From: Hermatobates lingyangjiaoensis
Taxonomy: Eukaryota; Arthropoda; Insecta; Hemiptera; Hermatobatidae
Direction of reading: 5' to 3'
Length of the DNA stretch: 64,000 nt
NCBI GenBank assembly: GCA_026182355.1
Contig: JAPFBL010000367.1
Location: 186,001-250,000 of the forward strand
The translations under genes were made by a program, and so were the position numbers. Position 1 is the stretch's first letter; each line of letters begins with the position of its first letter. The notes under the pieces are model-generated. The model did no database searches. It saw only the letters and a program-made list of their open reading frames with translations, and was not told where the DNA came from. Shown here one piece after another: positions 22,665 to 33,316 of the stretch.

Positions 22665-22925
22665 ACAGCACATAGAAGAAACGAGAAAACTTACTGGATC
22701 GATATTTCGAACTGAAGTTTGTCGTCAAGAAGAGAGTAGAAGGAAAGAAGAAGAGGTACGTCCGTTCACGTGTGCCAGCGGAATGCTACTCACTGTTGCA
22801 TTCCACTGGTACACGTGAACGGATGTACCTATTCTTCTTCCCTTCTACTCTCTTCCTGACGACAAACTTCAGTTCAAAATATCGATCCAGTAAGTTTTCT
22901 CGTTTCTTCTATGTGTTGTCTTTTT
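22665..22925. repeat. Foldback, ~125-bp arms, 22.7-22.9 kb
   Basis: Arms 22665-22790 and 22797-22922 are inverted, with few differences and a ~6-base centre near TACTCACTGT. Each arm has a hammerhead-like layout with a different lesion: the right arm has CUGACGA but AAAA where GAAA is expected; the left arm (minus strand) has GAAA but UUGACGA. A TA run adjoins the right side. Confidence 0.8.
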
Positions 22926-22926
22926 C

Positions 22927-22959
<33 letters not shown>

Positions 22960-22965
<6 letters not shown>

Positions 22966-24370
22966 TCAAACCACAATATCAAATGGAGAAAAAAAAGATA
23001 TATATATATATTAGGTGGTCATTTTAGATCATAATTTGCTTTTCCGGTCACAGAGTCGTAGGCTTAACCAGATTCCGCTTGTCACTAATTCCAGATTGTC
23101 ACTAATAGTGTAGATTGTTTTTTCCAGTGACTGATTTAATGCCAATGACCATGTTGATATCTTTTAAAAAAATAACTTAATATGAAATATATATTGGGGC
23201 GAGAAAAAAGTGATATTTTTTTCAAAAAATACTTAATAAGTAAACAAATAAATAATAATATTTAAAGCTCATTAATTTAAATTAATCTTATAAAAAAAGA
23301 AACAAATGTCTTAGTTTGTGACTCAAAAATGTGGAAAGACTTTTTAAATGAAAGAAAATGTATCTATAACAAATGAATACATTATATTTTTATTAATTTC
23401 TAACAAATATGAATGAATTAAAATGTGGCTAAAAATTTGAGTCACTTTAACAACTTCTTTTAAAGAATCTCAAATCTACCCATTACCTCCAATTTGATTC
23501 ATAAAAAAGATCAAATATACTTAAAATAAATTAATATGCATTAAAGAAATGATCATAAAATAAATATAAAAATATGTTCAAATGCCTCTCAAGGTTTATG
23601 GTTTTAAGGTTTGTAAAAATGATGATCGAAAATGGTGGAACTGAAATTAAAAATTTAAAAAGTATAGATTGGAGGATGAGATGAGAGTGACTTCAAGTGG
23701 GAAAGCACTGGACCATTCGACAAGAGATGCTAACATTCAACAACTTATCAAAAACTAACTGATCTTATCTGAACATACCGAGACTGATAAGTAAAGCAAT
23801 CAACATTATATTTTATTAGTGAAGACAATATTACATTAAGGTTATTAACTATTAGAATAAATACCTAAAATAAATATAATGTATTACATATATGAATGCT
23901 TTCAATAAAATGTTTCCTACCTCTCAAATGTGCACCCTGCATTCAATAATTGCGGTTTTAATCATATTAAATTTTTAATGAACATATAATTTTAAATTAT
24001 AAAACAAATTTAATAATAATAATTACTTTAAAGGTTAATTTTTAAAAGTTAATGTTTAAAAATTATACAAAATTAAAATTTTAACAAGTGAGATACTCCT
24101 CGATACCTATTGAGGTATCTTCTTCTGCTATGCATGTCAATTGCTATTATTTTATTCAAATTGAAGGTTATATAATTTAATAAATTTTTGCGTATATGAA
24201 TAATTTCAATTTACTTTTTCTATTGCTTATGAGAATAGGTCAGGAATTTCTTGAATATACCACGAACAAATAACATGTCATATAACCTATAAACATATAA
24301 CATGGCGAATTCTGAAACTTTAGCACAACACTTAGATTGTTCTTAGACTATGTAATGAGAAGAAAATTTG
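22960..24370. other. Intron, very AT-rich
   Basis: Short TA run at 23000; otherwise nothing recognised. Confidence 0.5.
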
Positions 24371-24373
24371 CTA

Positions 24374-24736
24374 GATCTAGATTCTAGATCTCGCACACAA
24401 GACTCACATCACCTTCTCAACAGGTTATAAAAGACGACAGCGATCAGTTCATTTTCATGTAAAACTAAGTTTAAATAAGTAAAATTATTTGCATAAAATT
24501 GCATGTTATATTTGAAAGCCAAATAAGTTTAGTATGTATTCTCCATACTGTATGACGTATAAAACACGTAGTCAGTCTACAGATATCAATAGAATGGTTA
24601 TTTTAATTAATTATATAATTGAAAATATTTCTAAAGCTGATTGCAAAAATCAGTTGATGACAAGTTTGAAAGTGATGTAGAGTACCTGTCGATTGGTGGA
24701 GGCGGCTAACTCGAAGTATAGGACCTGATCATTGCA
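24374..24736 (-). repeat. Partial duplicate of 27395-27736 carrying the tail of exon E2 (orphan exon piece)
   Basis: This stretch repeats 27395-27736 in direct orientation, with small indels and scattered substitutions. It begins near TCACACAAGACTCACAT-like sequence and ends inside exon E2 at a TGATCATTGCAG word. The donor-side ~50 bases of E2 are therefore present twice: the copy at 24686-24736 keeps the CGACAG/GTACTC donor but has no acceptor or remaining exon. It is a broken exon fragment rather than a usable exon. The duplicate lies one intron downstream of the source. Confidence 0.85.
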
Positions 24737-24919
24737 GATAAGAGGAAGTTATCTGACTTGTTTCTATTATTTATGAAATTCCTAGGAATAGAAAATTAAG
24801 GCATTTGCCTCTGGCAAGAGTCAAATTGTTAAATGATATCGTGCTTCCGTTAGCAATGAAGAGTAGAGCCTCAAATATTCATCATATCTAAATTTTGAGC
24901 ACGCTATCTCATATAAATA

Positions 24920-25238
24920 ATCAGGTTATTGCTTTTTTTTATTGTTTAAAGCGATCCTCTAGCGGGTGATAACGTCAGCCATTTACTGGCTTTTTGTTTG
25001 ATTGGTGATTCTACAGATTCTACATTAGGAGTTCTAAATTTTGTCACACTCAAGTGCATTTCGTTTCAACCTGACATCGTACAAGCTCGGGAACGATGGC
25101 TTAACGTCCTCTCCAAGGGACGACGTACTCAGATTTATTCACCTCCCGCGTAAATAAATCGAGGGCTAGATGGGGATAGAACCCTGGACTACCAGTCCAG
25201 AGATGAGTACGTTAAGCACTGAACTAACCTGGACCCCT
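24920..25238 (-). mobile_element. tRNA-derived SINE, copy 3 (long tail)
   Basis: Head at 25165-25238 and body to 25070 match the other copies. The tail continues to about 24930 and includes GGAGTTCTAAATTTTG and a TCTAGCGGGTGATAACGTCA word, which is informative for the full length of the family. Confidence 0.8.
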
Positions 25239-25428
25239 CGGTTATCGTTATCAAATGCCGAAGGAAATTATTAATCATAATTCTATGCTGAAAAGTGTGG
25301 AATGCTTGAAATCTTATTTTTCAAAATTTTTAGACATTTGCTTTCAAAGCAATCTTAAGAAGGTTTCATTTGTTAATTGCCTTACATGTTAATTATTTTT
25401 AGTAAAATTGAGTAGATCAAGAACTGAC

Positions 25429-25529
25429 GGAGTATGGCGGGGAGACAGGTGAGGTTGCGTTGGCGGTAGACTAGCGCTCGAGTTGAAGGTCATCAAGGCG
25501 CACACCACGGGCTCATTCTTCGGCCCCAC
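25429..25529 (-). CDS. Exon E3 (probable)
   Basis: A good acceptor (CTCTGTTTAG) precedes phase-0 text VGPKNEPVVCALMTFNSSAS, then LPPTQPHLSPRHTP. The phase fits the end of E2. The other two minus frames stop early. The drawn end uses a GTCAGT donor; the frame stays open about 30 bases further. The Ser/Pro/His-rich second half looks disordered. On the plus strand there is a CAG/GTGAGG donor-like word, but no matching open frame. I call this an exon because of acceptor quality, phase and base composition. Confidence 0.5.
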
Positions 25530-25866
25530 CTAAACAGAGAACACAGCTCAGGCAAATCCTCCTTAAGCCCTAGATTAACCCCAGACTACTTAGATTAACC
25601 CTACATTAGACAAACCCAAACAGCAGCCTTCTTTTACAGTTATAGCAAAGTTATAGAAAATTCGGGGTTGCATGAAGTATTGAGATGCATGCCAGAAAAG
25701 TTGGAAGGAGATTATGCAAGATGTTTATTTCAAATCCTAACTGTAAGTTCCTCTTTAAAATATTCATCATAATGCTTAACATACTTTCTTTGTCATACTA
25801 GCTTGCTCTTCTCGAAGGATTCTTCAAAATCCTCAGCAGTTCCATTCAGATTGGTTATCTTTAACT

Positions 25867-25904
25867 AGTGTGTGTGTATGTGTGTGTGTGTGTGTGTGTG
25901 TGTT
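25867..25904. repeat. (GT)n microsatellite
   Basis: GT run interrupted by one ATG. Confidence 0.95.
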
Positions 25905-26302
25905 TGTATGTTTTGCATAATATATCCATGCATAGAACATACCATTAAATTAGACACTTTTTGGTGTTTACAATGTTAAAAGAAAAATATGAATAAGAAT
26001 ATGATTATCAGTCAACCTCAGGTAGTTCAAGTGAACCAGTGTCCCGTGGCAAACAACAGAATAGAGTAGAAGCCGTGGTTGAGGATCCCACCGACGTTTC
26101 AGACATCGAGGAGTCAACGTCTTCGGGGCACAGAAACCTTACTCGTTCGCACCAAAGGTTCCATAACATCTTTCATAATCAGACACAAATTATTTGTTAG
26201 GATATCTATAATAACAATCAATAGAATTATTTACATATCAGTAACAGTTAGGGACCAACTATGAGAGAAATGAAATTGTATGATGACATAACTTGTTGTT
26301 GA

Positions 26303-26334
<32 letters not shown>

Positions 26335-26338
<4 letters not shown>

Positions 26339-26495
26339 ATTTCACATAAACACGTGAAATAACAATCAATGGTCAAACCACAATAAGAAAATGGGAAAGC
26401 AAGACTAAGATCTTTCAACCGTAACAAGCGGTCTTCGTCAGAGTCAAACACCCAAGTCTTGCTTTCCCATTTTCTTATTGTGGTTTGATCATATA
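26335..26495. repeat. Hammerhead-bearing foldback with one shortened arm, 26.4 kb
   Basis: Flanked by TA runs. AAAGATTTCACATAAACACG then the left arm; the outer 37 bases (26372-26408) mirror 26455-26490. The right arm has lost the ribozyme part, so a single motif remains. Confidence 0.8.
26403..26445 (-). ncRNA. Hammerhead ribozyme-like motif, core intact (26.4 kb)
   Basis: Minus strand: GACU (26442-26445) then CUGACGA (26435-26441), stem II ACCG/CGGU with a 7-base loop, GAAA (26413-26416), stem III G-AU-C, UU, then AGUC (26403-26406) pairing with GACU. All invariant core positions I can check are present. Same arrangement as the 56.4-kb left arm. Confidence 0.55.
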
Positions 26496-26499
26496 TATA

Positions 26500-27390
26500 T
26501 ATATATAATATATATAGTATTTTCGTGTTCAAACTTGCAATATGAGAATATGCAGGTAAACAACATACAGGTATTACAATTAAAGTCTCTAATTTTTGGT
26601 CAACTGTTATGAAGAAATCAAATTGGTTCATAATAACAATAAGTCCAAACACTAAAGGAAAACACATAGATGAATGTGAAACAACACACTTCTATATTTT
26701 GACACACGAATATTGTTTTATTCGTTTTATATTTTATAGTTGTTATTCGAATATAGTTTATATATTGTCATTTGAAAAAAACTAAATTAAAATCAAGATT
26801 ACAAGCAAGCCTAAGAATTAGAGCCAGTGACTCATATTGAGGTAATCATGATATTAGGCATCATTAAACGGGTTTCGATTACTACACTGAAAATTTTTTT
26901 TTAGTATCTTTACAGATCTGTCAATATAACAGGAGGAACATTTTATTGAATGAGCAATAGAAATAATATTGTTAATTTCATCATGAAATAATTGAGGAGG
27001 GCAAATTTTGAATTCAGAAACAAATGTTTAAAAATATGTATTTAAACATTTCTCTATGCAAAATAGGGATAGGCAGAATTTTAGTGGAAGTAAGCAAATG
27101 ATTTATGAGTTTTCCATTGACGTCACTTTGTTTATAGAATATCTCGTATTCATGCTCATGCAGTTTTACGCATGTAAACAATTTATTCAGTTTTACTGAT
27201 CTTACACAAAGTTTAATTGAATAGACTCTATGAGTGAAACAAAAGATTTTATTAATCAATAAAAAAAATTAATTTTGAAAAAGTTTTTTTTTTTATATAT
27301 ATTTATTGCTATATTACAGTCCCTATAGTTACTCTGGACTTTGGATAAGTCTTAGGTGAGCCCACATTATTTATTGTTGTAAGACACTCG
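26500..27390. other. Intron E2-E3, nothing recognised
   Basis: AT-rich, poly-A and poly-T runs only. Confidence 0.5.
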
Positions 27391-27683
27391 TATTCTAGAT
27401 CTCTCACACAAGACTCACATTAACTTCTCAACAGGTTATAAAAGATGACAGCGATCAGTTCATTTTCATGTAAAAATAAGTAAAATTTGCATGTTATATT
27501 TGAAAGCCAAATAAGTTTAGTATATATTCTCCATACTGTACGAGTATGATGTATAAAACACGTAGTCAGTCTACAGATATCAATAAAATGGTTATTTTAA
27601 TTAATTATACAGTTCAAAATATGTATTTCTAAAGCTGATTGCAAAAATCAGTTGATGACAAGTTTGAAAGTGATGTAGAGTAC

Positions 27684-27913
27684 CTGTCGATTGGTGGAGG
27701 CGGCTAACTCGAAGTATAGGACCTGATCATTGCAGAAGTGTGCCTTGAGGGTGCGCCGAGAGCGCCTTCTGAAGACTGACATGTTGACACAGTCGACTGG
27801 CAGAACGGAGAGGAGCTCGAGGCACTCGGTGTCTGGGTCGCGCCCTGCCCACCCACGCCAGTCCTTGTCCTCCAGCACATCACTGGCCATGATCAGCTTG
27901 CTCGGGGTCAACC
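27684..27913 (-). CDS. Exon E2: largest upstream exon
   Basis: A 230-base GC-rich exon from acceptor CTGGCAG to donor CGACAG/GTACTC. One base from E1 plus its first two bases make Gly, then LTPSKLIMASDVLEDKDWRG, then ECLELLSVLPVDCVNMSVFR, then RRSRRTLKAHF and NDQVLYFELAASTNRQ. The alternation of short hydrophobic strands with basic turns resembles a PH-like beta-sandwich fold, but I do not recognise the family. It ends in phase 0, fitting E3. Its donor-side end and about 290 bases of downstream intron are duplicated at 24.4-24.7 kb. Confidence 0.8.
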
Positions 27914-28509
27914 CTGCCAGCATCAATCATCAACATGTACTAACCGACTTCTCCTACAGATCTAGTAACTCAATCATAAATACACAAGAACGCACCACCA
28001 TACCTCCTAAATTTCCTTCTTCGCTTTTATTCAGACTTCAAAATATTTAACACTTTACCTAAAGTTAATCAATAATATGAATGTAGCTTTAACTAATTTG
28101 TAGGCTACTCTTTTAGAAAAGAACTGAATTATAGCATTTAAAAGGATTTCAGGAAACGAGACTCGATAAACCTTGTCTAAAAAAGCAGAAATAGCAATGA
28201 AACAAATAATGACGGATAGACAAACCCAAACCTGATCACAGCATCCAAAATAATAGATAAAGTAGTCAGAAACGTACAAAACAAAATTATAAATATCACA
28301 ATTATCGGAAAAATTATCTAATTTAATGGCTTAATAACTAAAGCATATAAAGGAAATGAAATCGTAATGTCAGATGAAAATCTCAGTAACACTGTGAAAT
28401 AAAGAAAATTAATGTGGTAAGATGAGACATACTTCCATAAATGTTAGTAACGACCTCTATGGTATTAACAGAAATAGTATTACAAATCATATATGTTTGA
28501 AAAATGTGT

Positions 28510-28585
28510 TACCTTGCATGTCACTGTGACTCCGAGCGGCCTCGGACGCGATCTCTCTTCGAGATGAGAGACTCATCTAACTGGT
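28510..28585 (-). other. Small GC-rich block, possible alternative exon
   Basis: About 75 GC-rich bases on the minus strand sit between ATACCAG and a good donor (TGCAAG/GTAACA). One frame reads LDESLISKRDRVRGRSESQ before a TGA; the other frames stop at once. It does not fit the E1-E2 phase, which is already consistent without it. Alternative exon, decayed exon or chance. Confidence 0.2.
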
Positions 28586-29434
28586 ATGCATTATTGATTT
28601 ATACTGCTTCCTATCAACTGGTGCTTAATCATCGTCATTTTTTAATATTATTTTGTTCTTTATTGTTTATAATAATTATCTATACGATACTTTTATTTCT
28701 TCCTCATCTTCAACTTAAAGTTGGTCTTTATATATTATAAGATTAAAATTTCATTTTATTTTATCTATATTTTTTATGACAACCAACATTCTTGGCTGAG
28801 CTAAACACAGAGGTTTTCTTAACGAAAGTTAAGGAATATTGGTAGGGGTTAGTACTCGAATAGGTGACACCATTGACCATTGGCGCATCAAGGTAATGTG
28901 ACTTGTCAATTAAACACAGTATCGCTCTCATGTGTAGCCCGAATTATGTACAAACACATCTATGTCATTATATAATTGACTTATGGAAATTGGTAAGCGT
29001 AGTAAAATCAAACTCATAACAAATACCTCTATTGATATTAGGATATTGGTTAAAATTAGTATTGGATTTCTATGCATGCAATTAAATAAAATTTGAAAGC
29101 ATATTGGAACTTCATTAACTAAATAACGAATTGAAAAATTGACTTTTGTCTTATCTCATTTTATTAGGTATCCGACTAAATTATAGCTGTTTCACAACAA
29201 AAAAAAAAACAACAACAAAATGCCACCTAGTTTTACTACTGGTGTTTTACCGATGCACCTAAATTAGCCTGCTTATTTTTTGATTGTAATTATGGATAAT
29301 GCGAAATTGGGAATTAAAATCTAAAGTAAATGTAACTTTAGTAGTAGTAAACACTGTAGGTTACAGTGGCAGACTAACAAGGAAAACACATAGGCCGAAT
29401 ATTAGGCGCATTGTGATACAACACAATCAAGATT

Positions 29435-29627
29435 GATTCTACATTTGGAGTCCTAAATTTTACCTTACTCAAGTGGATTTAGAGTAGGGATCTTTAATGA
29501 GTACCGGACACCGTACAGTTTCGGGTTTATTCACCTTCCACGTGCATAAATCGAGGGCTAGAGTGGGTATCAAACCCCGGACCCACAAGTTCAGAGCCGA
29601 GCACGTTAATCACTGAGCAAACCTAGA
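29435..29627 (-). mobile_element. tRNA-derived SINE, copy 4 (internal deletion)
   Basis: The head (TTTGCTCAGTGATTAACGTG and GGGGTTTGATACC-like B box) and the tail word GGAGTCCTAAATTTTACC are present. The central CGTCCCTCGGAG block is missing, so this is an internally deleted copy. Confidence 0.75.
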
Positions 29628-30037
29628 TTTTCAAGTGAAAATGAAAATGAAAGTCTGAAATAAATGTAACTTTTTAAATGAATTAATCGTATTTCTAATT
29701 TCTAGGTGAGTAATATATCTTGTCTTCGATCTGCTTACATCGACTTTCAGGTCCTCGATCGTCAGATTGGGTAATTAAAAAACTTTACGAGATGAATGAA
29801 TGAGTGATGTTTCTTCTTCTATAATCAGACAAAGATAAGCCTTTTAAATACGAGGATATCGTGAAGAGAACAGAGGTTACAATTTATTTCTCCTTTTTTT
29901 CCAAGGTGTTGGCATTCTTAAAACGGATGTAGCGGTACATATGAACTTTAAAGAAAATGTAGTTTATATGGACTCATTGCTAAGCCATCGAATTATTCAA
30001 CTAGTTAGGGTTTTAAGAAGGTCATTGTAAGACATAC

Positions 30038-30193
30038 CGAGGTAGATTTGCCTTATTCCAACGCCATCTCTTGTCGTCTGAGCAAAACAACTTTCCACCA
30101 ACACCATGTCCTCGAAATCGTTGTATTCTGTGAACAACAACTTCTGAATCCTGTTGCTTGTCATTCCGCCTCCAACTGCCCCCTCCTCCAGTC
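30038..30193 (-). CDS. Exon E1: most upstream exon supported
   Basis: From a weak acceptor (GAACACAG) to donor ACCTCG/GTATGT the minus strand reads LEEGAVGGGMTSNRIQKLLF, then TEYNDFEDMVLVESCFAQTT and RDGVGIRQIYL. It leaves one base, which with E2 restores Gly in a natural-looking run (GIRQIYL-G-LTPSKLI). That phase match is the main reason to choose this frame over a second open frame rich in Arg and Gly. The acceptor is uncertain, so the 5' limit may move. A 36-bp minisatellite and then a mariner lie upstream in the next intron. Earlier exons and the promoter are not identified. Confidence 0.65.
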
Positions 30194-30321
30194 CTGTGTT
30201 CGCCTTTCATACACTCTGGGCTTAGATTTGAACATCAATCGGGTCTGCGCAACTTGCTTTTTATTTCAAAATAAACACTGTGTTTTCGAATCAATGCTAC
30301 CAGATAAAGTGTTTTTAAAAA

Positions 30322-31155
30322 AACTGTTTTGGAAATAATAATACGTAAAAATTAAAAACTGTTTTGGCAATAATAATACGTAAAAAGTAAAAAAAACTGT
30401 TTGGCAATAATAATACGTAAAAATTAAAAACTGTTTTGGCAATAATAATACGTAAAAAGTAAAAAAACTGTTTGGCAATAATAATACGTAAAAAGTAAAA
30501 AAACTGTTTGGCAATAATAATACGTAAAAAGTAAAAAAACTGTTTTGGCAATAATAATACGTAAAAAGTAAAAAAACTGTTTTGGCAATAATAATACGTA
30601 AAAAAACTGTTTGGCGATAATAATACGTAAAAAGTAAAAAAACTGTTTTCGCAATAATAATACGCAAGAAGTAAAAAAACTGTTTTGGCAATAATAATAC
30701 GCAAGAAGTAAAAAAACTGTTTGGCGATAATAATACGTAAAAAGTAAAAAAAAAACTGTTTGGCAATAATAATACGTAAAAAGTAAAAAACCTGTTTGGC
30801 AATAATAATACGCAAGAAGTAAAAAAACTGTTTTGGCAATAATAATACGTAAAAAGTAAAAAAACTGTTTTGGCAATAATAATACGTAAAAAGTAAAAAA
30901 ACTGTTTTGGCAATAATAATACGTAAAAAAACTGTTTGGCGATAATAATACGTAAAAAGTAAAAAACTGTTTGGCAATAATAATACGCAAGAAGTAAAAA
31001 AACTGTTTTGGCAATAATAATACGTAAAAAGTAAAAAAACTGTTTGGCAATAATAATACGTAAAAAGTAAAAAAAACTGTTTTGGCAATAATAATACGTA
31101 AAAAGTAAAAAAAATGTTTTGGCAATAATAATACGCAAGAAGTAAAAAAACTGGT
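30322..31155. repeat. AT-rich minisatellite, ~36-bp unit, about 23 copies
   Basis: Each unit starts ACTGTTTTGGCAATAATA and continues ATACGTAAAAAGTAAAAA. Units vary between TTTGG and TTTTGG, CGTAAAAA and CGCAAGAA, and AATAATA and GATAATA. Some short units lack the AGTAAAA part. Variants recur in blocks, which indicates unequal exchange. Long minus-strand open frames over the array are a by-product of the repeat and are not genes. It lies between E1 and the mariner. Confidence 0.95.
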
Positions 31156-31261
31156 TTGAATCTGAATCCATTAATTCTTTAATGATTTTATTTGTAAAAA
31201 ATATTTCATTTTCGATTATTATTTAATTGAAATAATGAACTAAAACTATTTTTCAAGGTTA

Positions 31262-31292
31262 TACGAGGTGTGTAAATAAAGTAGTGAGACTG
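31262..31292 (+). repeat. Left terminal inverted repeat of mariner
   Basis: Mirror of 32162-32192 with one mismatch; starts directly after a TA. Confidence 0.9.
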
Positions 31293-31438
31293 GCAACGTC
31301 GCTTTCGATCTGGCAACGCTGGAGACGCGTGGCCTTGAGTAGCGTCAGGTGCACGTGTGATGCGCCTCCAGTATGAATCTGAACTCGCCACAGTCATTTG
31401 TTTGTCCGTAGCGTTGGTTTTCGTGAAATGGTTTTTTA

Positions 31439-32131
31439 TTGAGCGTTTTAAAAATGAGTGACCTCAAAGTTGAGCAGCGGTGTGCAATCAAATTTTGCTT
31501 CAGACTTGGACATAATGCAACCGAAACTTTTGAAAAACTTCAGGAGGCCTATGGAGAACGTGTTTTATCAAGGGCACAGGTTTTTCGGTGGTTTAAGGAA
31601 TTTTCAGAAGGAAGAGAGTCGATTGAAGATGAACCACGAAGCGGAAGGCCTTCAAGTGCAAACACCAATGAAAATGTCAACAGAGTACGGAACCACAAAG
31701 AGTTTGTGCCACAAGGCCAAACGGTTAATCAGCACTTCTACCGTGAGGTCCTTGAAAGACTTCGAAAAAGAGTCCTTCGTATGCGGCCAAACATCAAAGA
31801 CAAGTGGGTGTTGCATCACGACAACGCGCCCTGTCACACTGCCATCTCAATAAACGAGTTTTTGGCCAGTAAAAACATTCCTGTTGCTCCTCAGCCTCCT
31901 TATTCACCAGACTTGAGTCCTTGTGACTTTTTCCTCTTCCCGAGATTGAAAAATCACCTCAAGGGAACTCATTTCGGGACACTACAAAACATACAAACTG
32001 CTGTAACCGACCAGCTGAAGGCCATTCCAGAATCCGAGTTCCAGCAATGCTACAATGATTGGAAGGACCGTCTCCAGCGCTGTGTGGCTTCCGAAGGGAA
32101 CTATTTTGAAGGTGACAATATCACATTGTAA
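31439..32131 (+). pseudogene. mariner transposase with in-frame internal deletion
   Basis: 230 codons, about 115 fewer than a typical mariner transposase. Residues 1-80 keep the paired helix-turn-helix DNA-binding half (KFCFRLGHNATETFEKLQ, AQVFRWFKEFSEGRESIED and the linker EPRSGRPS). After NENVNRVR the text jumps to HKEFVPQGQTVNQHFYREVL, removing the linker and the part of the catalytic domain with the first Asp. The second Asp (HHDNAPCHTA) and the third (YSPDLSPCDFFLFPRLKNHL, D34D spacing) remain. The frame is still open to the end. One of three metal-binding residues is gone, so it cannot catalyse transposition, though it might still bind TIR DNA. Confidence 0.9.
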
Positions 32132-32161
32132 TTATATTTGAATAGAAAATTTAAAAAAAAT

Positions 32162-32192
32162 CAGTCTCACTACTTTATTTATACACCTCGTA
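32162..32192 (-). repeat. Right terminal inverted repeat of mariner
   Basis: Mirror of 31262-31292; followed directly by TA. Confidence 0.9.
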
Positions 32193-32194
32193 TA

Positions 32195-33315
32195 TTACTA
32201 TAATCTATTTAGTTGGGCTATCCTGACACCAGTGCTATAGGAGTCACTCCCGTGCATGTCATGTAGTCATAGTGGGGCCTCTTCTCTTACTTCTTACATG
32301 TACGACCTTCTCAGTTACCGTTCACCTCTATACTTATTCAGTACTTTTATCTTGAACTGATAGTACTCGTTTTCAGAGAAAATCTGCACTTTTAAGTAAT
32401 AAATAGTATTTACTTTTAACTTTCATAGCATTTACAAATTACCATTGTCCTTCGATTAATTGGCCTAAACTTGTTATACTGAAACTCATAACGGGTACAG
32501 CTATCATATAAGGAAGATAATTAAGCAAGAAAAGTCTAAGTAGGGTCTGAGGAAATCGAAATATAAGAAGAGATGTTCGATATTTGTTCACTGCCAATGC
32601 GACTGCAGGCATCTCAGTCCATCAGAGCAACAGTACTGTCATTATAAGCAGGCTGGATAAGTAAACAACTATCATCTCTTAGACCATTAATTGTTCTTCT
32701 CAACAACGCTTAGATCAAGGAGGAGATAAATAGTTCCAAGTGAAGAGCTCCACACTAGATTGGTTTGGTACATATACAGGCTAGTATCTTCCAGTATGTT
32801 CCATTTTATCGTCTCGGAATAATAATCTTTACTATTCATAACAAACACATTCACTGAATGAAAACTAAGCTAGGTAAGAGTGACAATTAATTATTTTTTG
32901 TTCCTATATAAACTGATATAAAATTTCCAGATGGTGAGGATCATTCTAGTTGAAGTTTTGTTCTTTTCACTAACTTCTCCCGTGTTAGACGATACCCATG
33001 AACTCTTCATGTTGTTTCTTCTTGTTCATGAATAAGAAGCTCTTAACAGTCATCTAGCAGGGAAAAAGTTAGTAGAAAGAACACATTTCTTCAACGCAGA
33101 ATCAACATCGACTTTTAATAAAATTAGAATTTTCAAAATAGTATCATCCAAATGATCTGTCTTTACGTTTCTTGAATGATCAGTAATAAATTTCTTTAAA
33201 TGCGAACTTAAAATTGAGTTTCTATATTCACCTTAACGGAGATTTTCTTTTGAAATACTCCATTTGATTAATGAAATACTATGTTTTGTAATGGTAACAC
33301 AACTCACTTCAGGCC
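32195..33315. other. Nothing recognised
   Basis: AT-rich intronic or intergenic DNA after the mariner. Confidence 0.5.
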
Positions 33316-33316
33316 A

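Larger units (their letters stand above)
31262..32192 (+). mobile_element. mariner-type DNA transposon, internally deleted
   Basis: Terminal inverted repeats of 31 bases, 31262-31292 and 32162-32192, begin TACGAGGTGT and differ at one position (G/A at base 11). A TA dinucleotide flanks each side (31260-31261 and 32193-32194), the standard target duplication of this superfamily. Total length 931 bases against about 1.3 kb for complete mariners; the difference is accounted for by a deletion in the transposase gene. Both ends look intact, so it could in principle be mobilised by a transposase made elsewhere. Confidence 0.92.

Noticed and set aside
30322..31155. CRISPR-like array
   Set aside because: Units are contiguous with no unique spacers, in a eukaryotic context: a minisatellite.
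30266..31171. Long minus-strand frames of 230-300 codons in three overlapping phases
   Set aside because: They are translations of the 36-bp minisatellite with repeated Phe/Tyr/Ile-rich units; no start, splice or family support.
31458..31853. 131-codon plus-strand frame
   Set aside because: Out-of-frame shadow of the mariner transposase.
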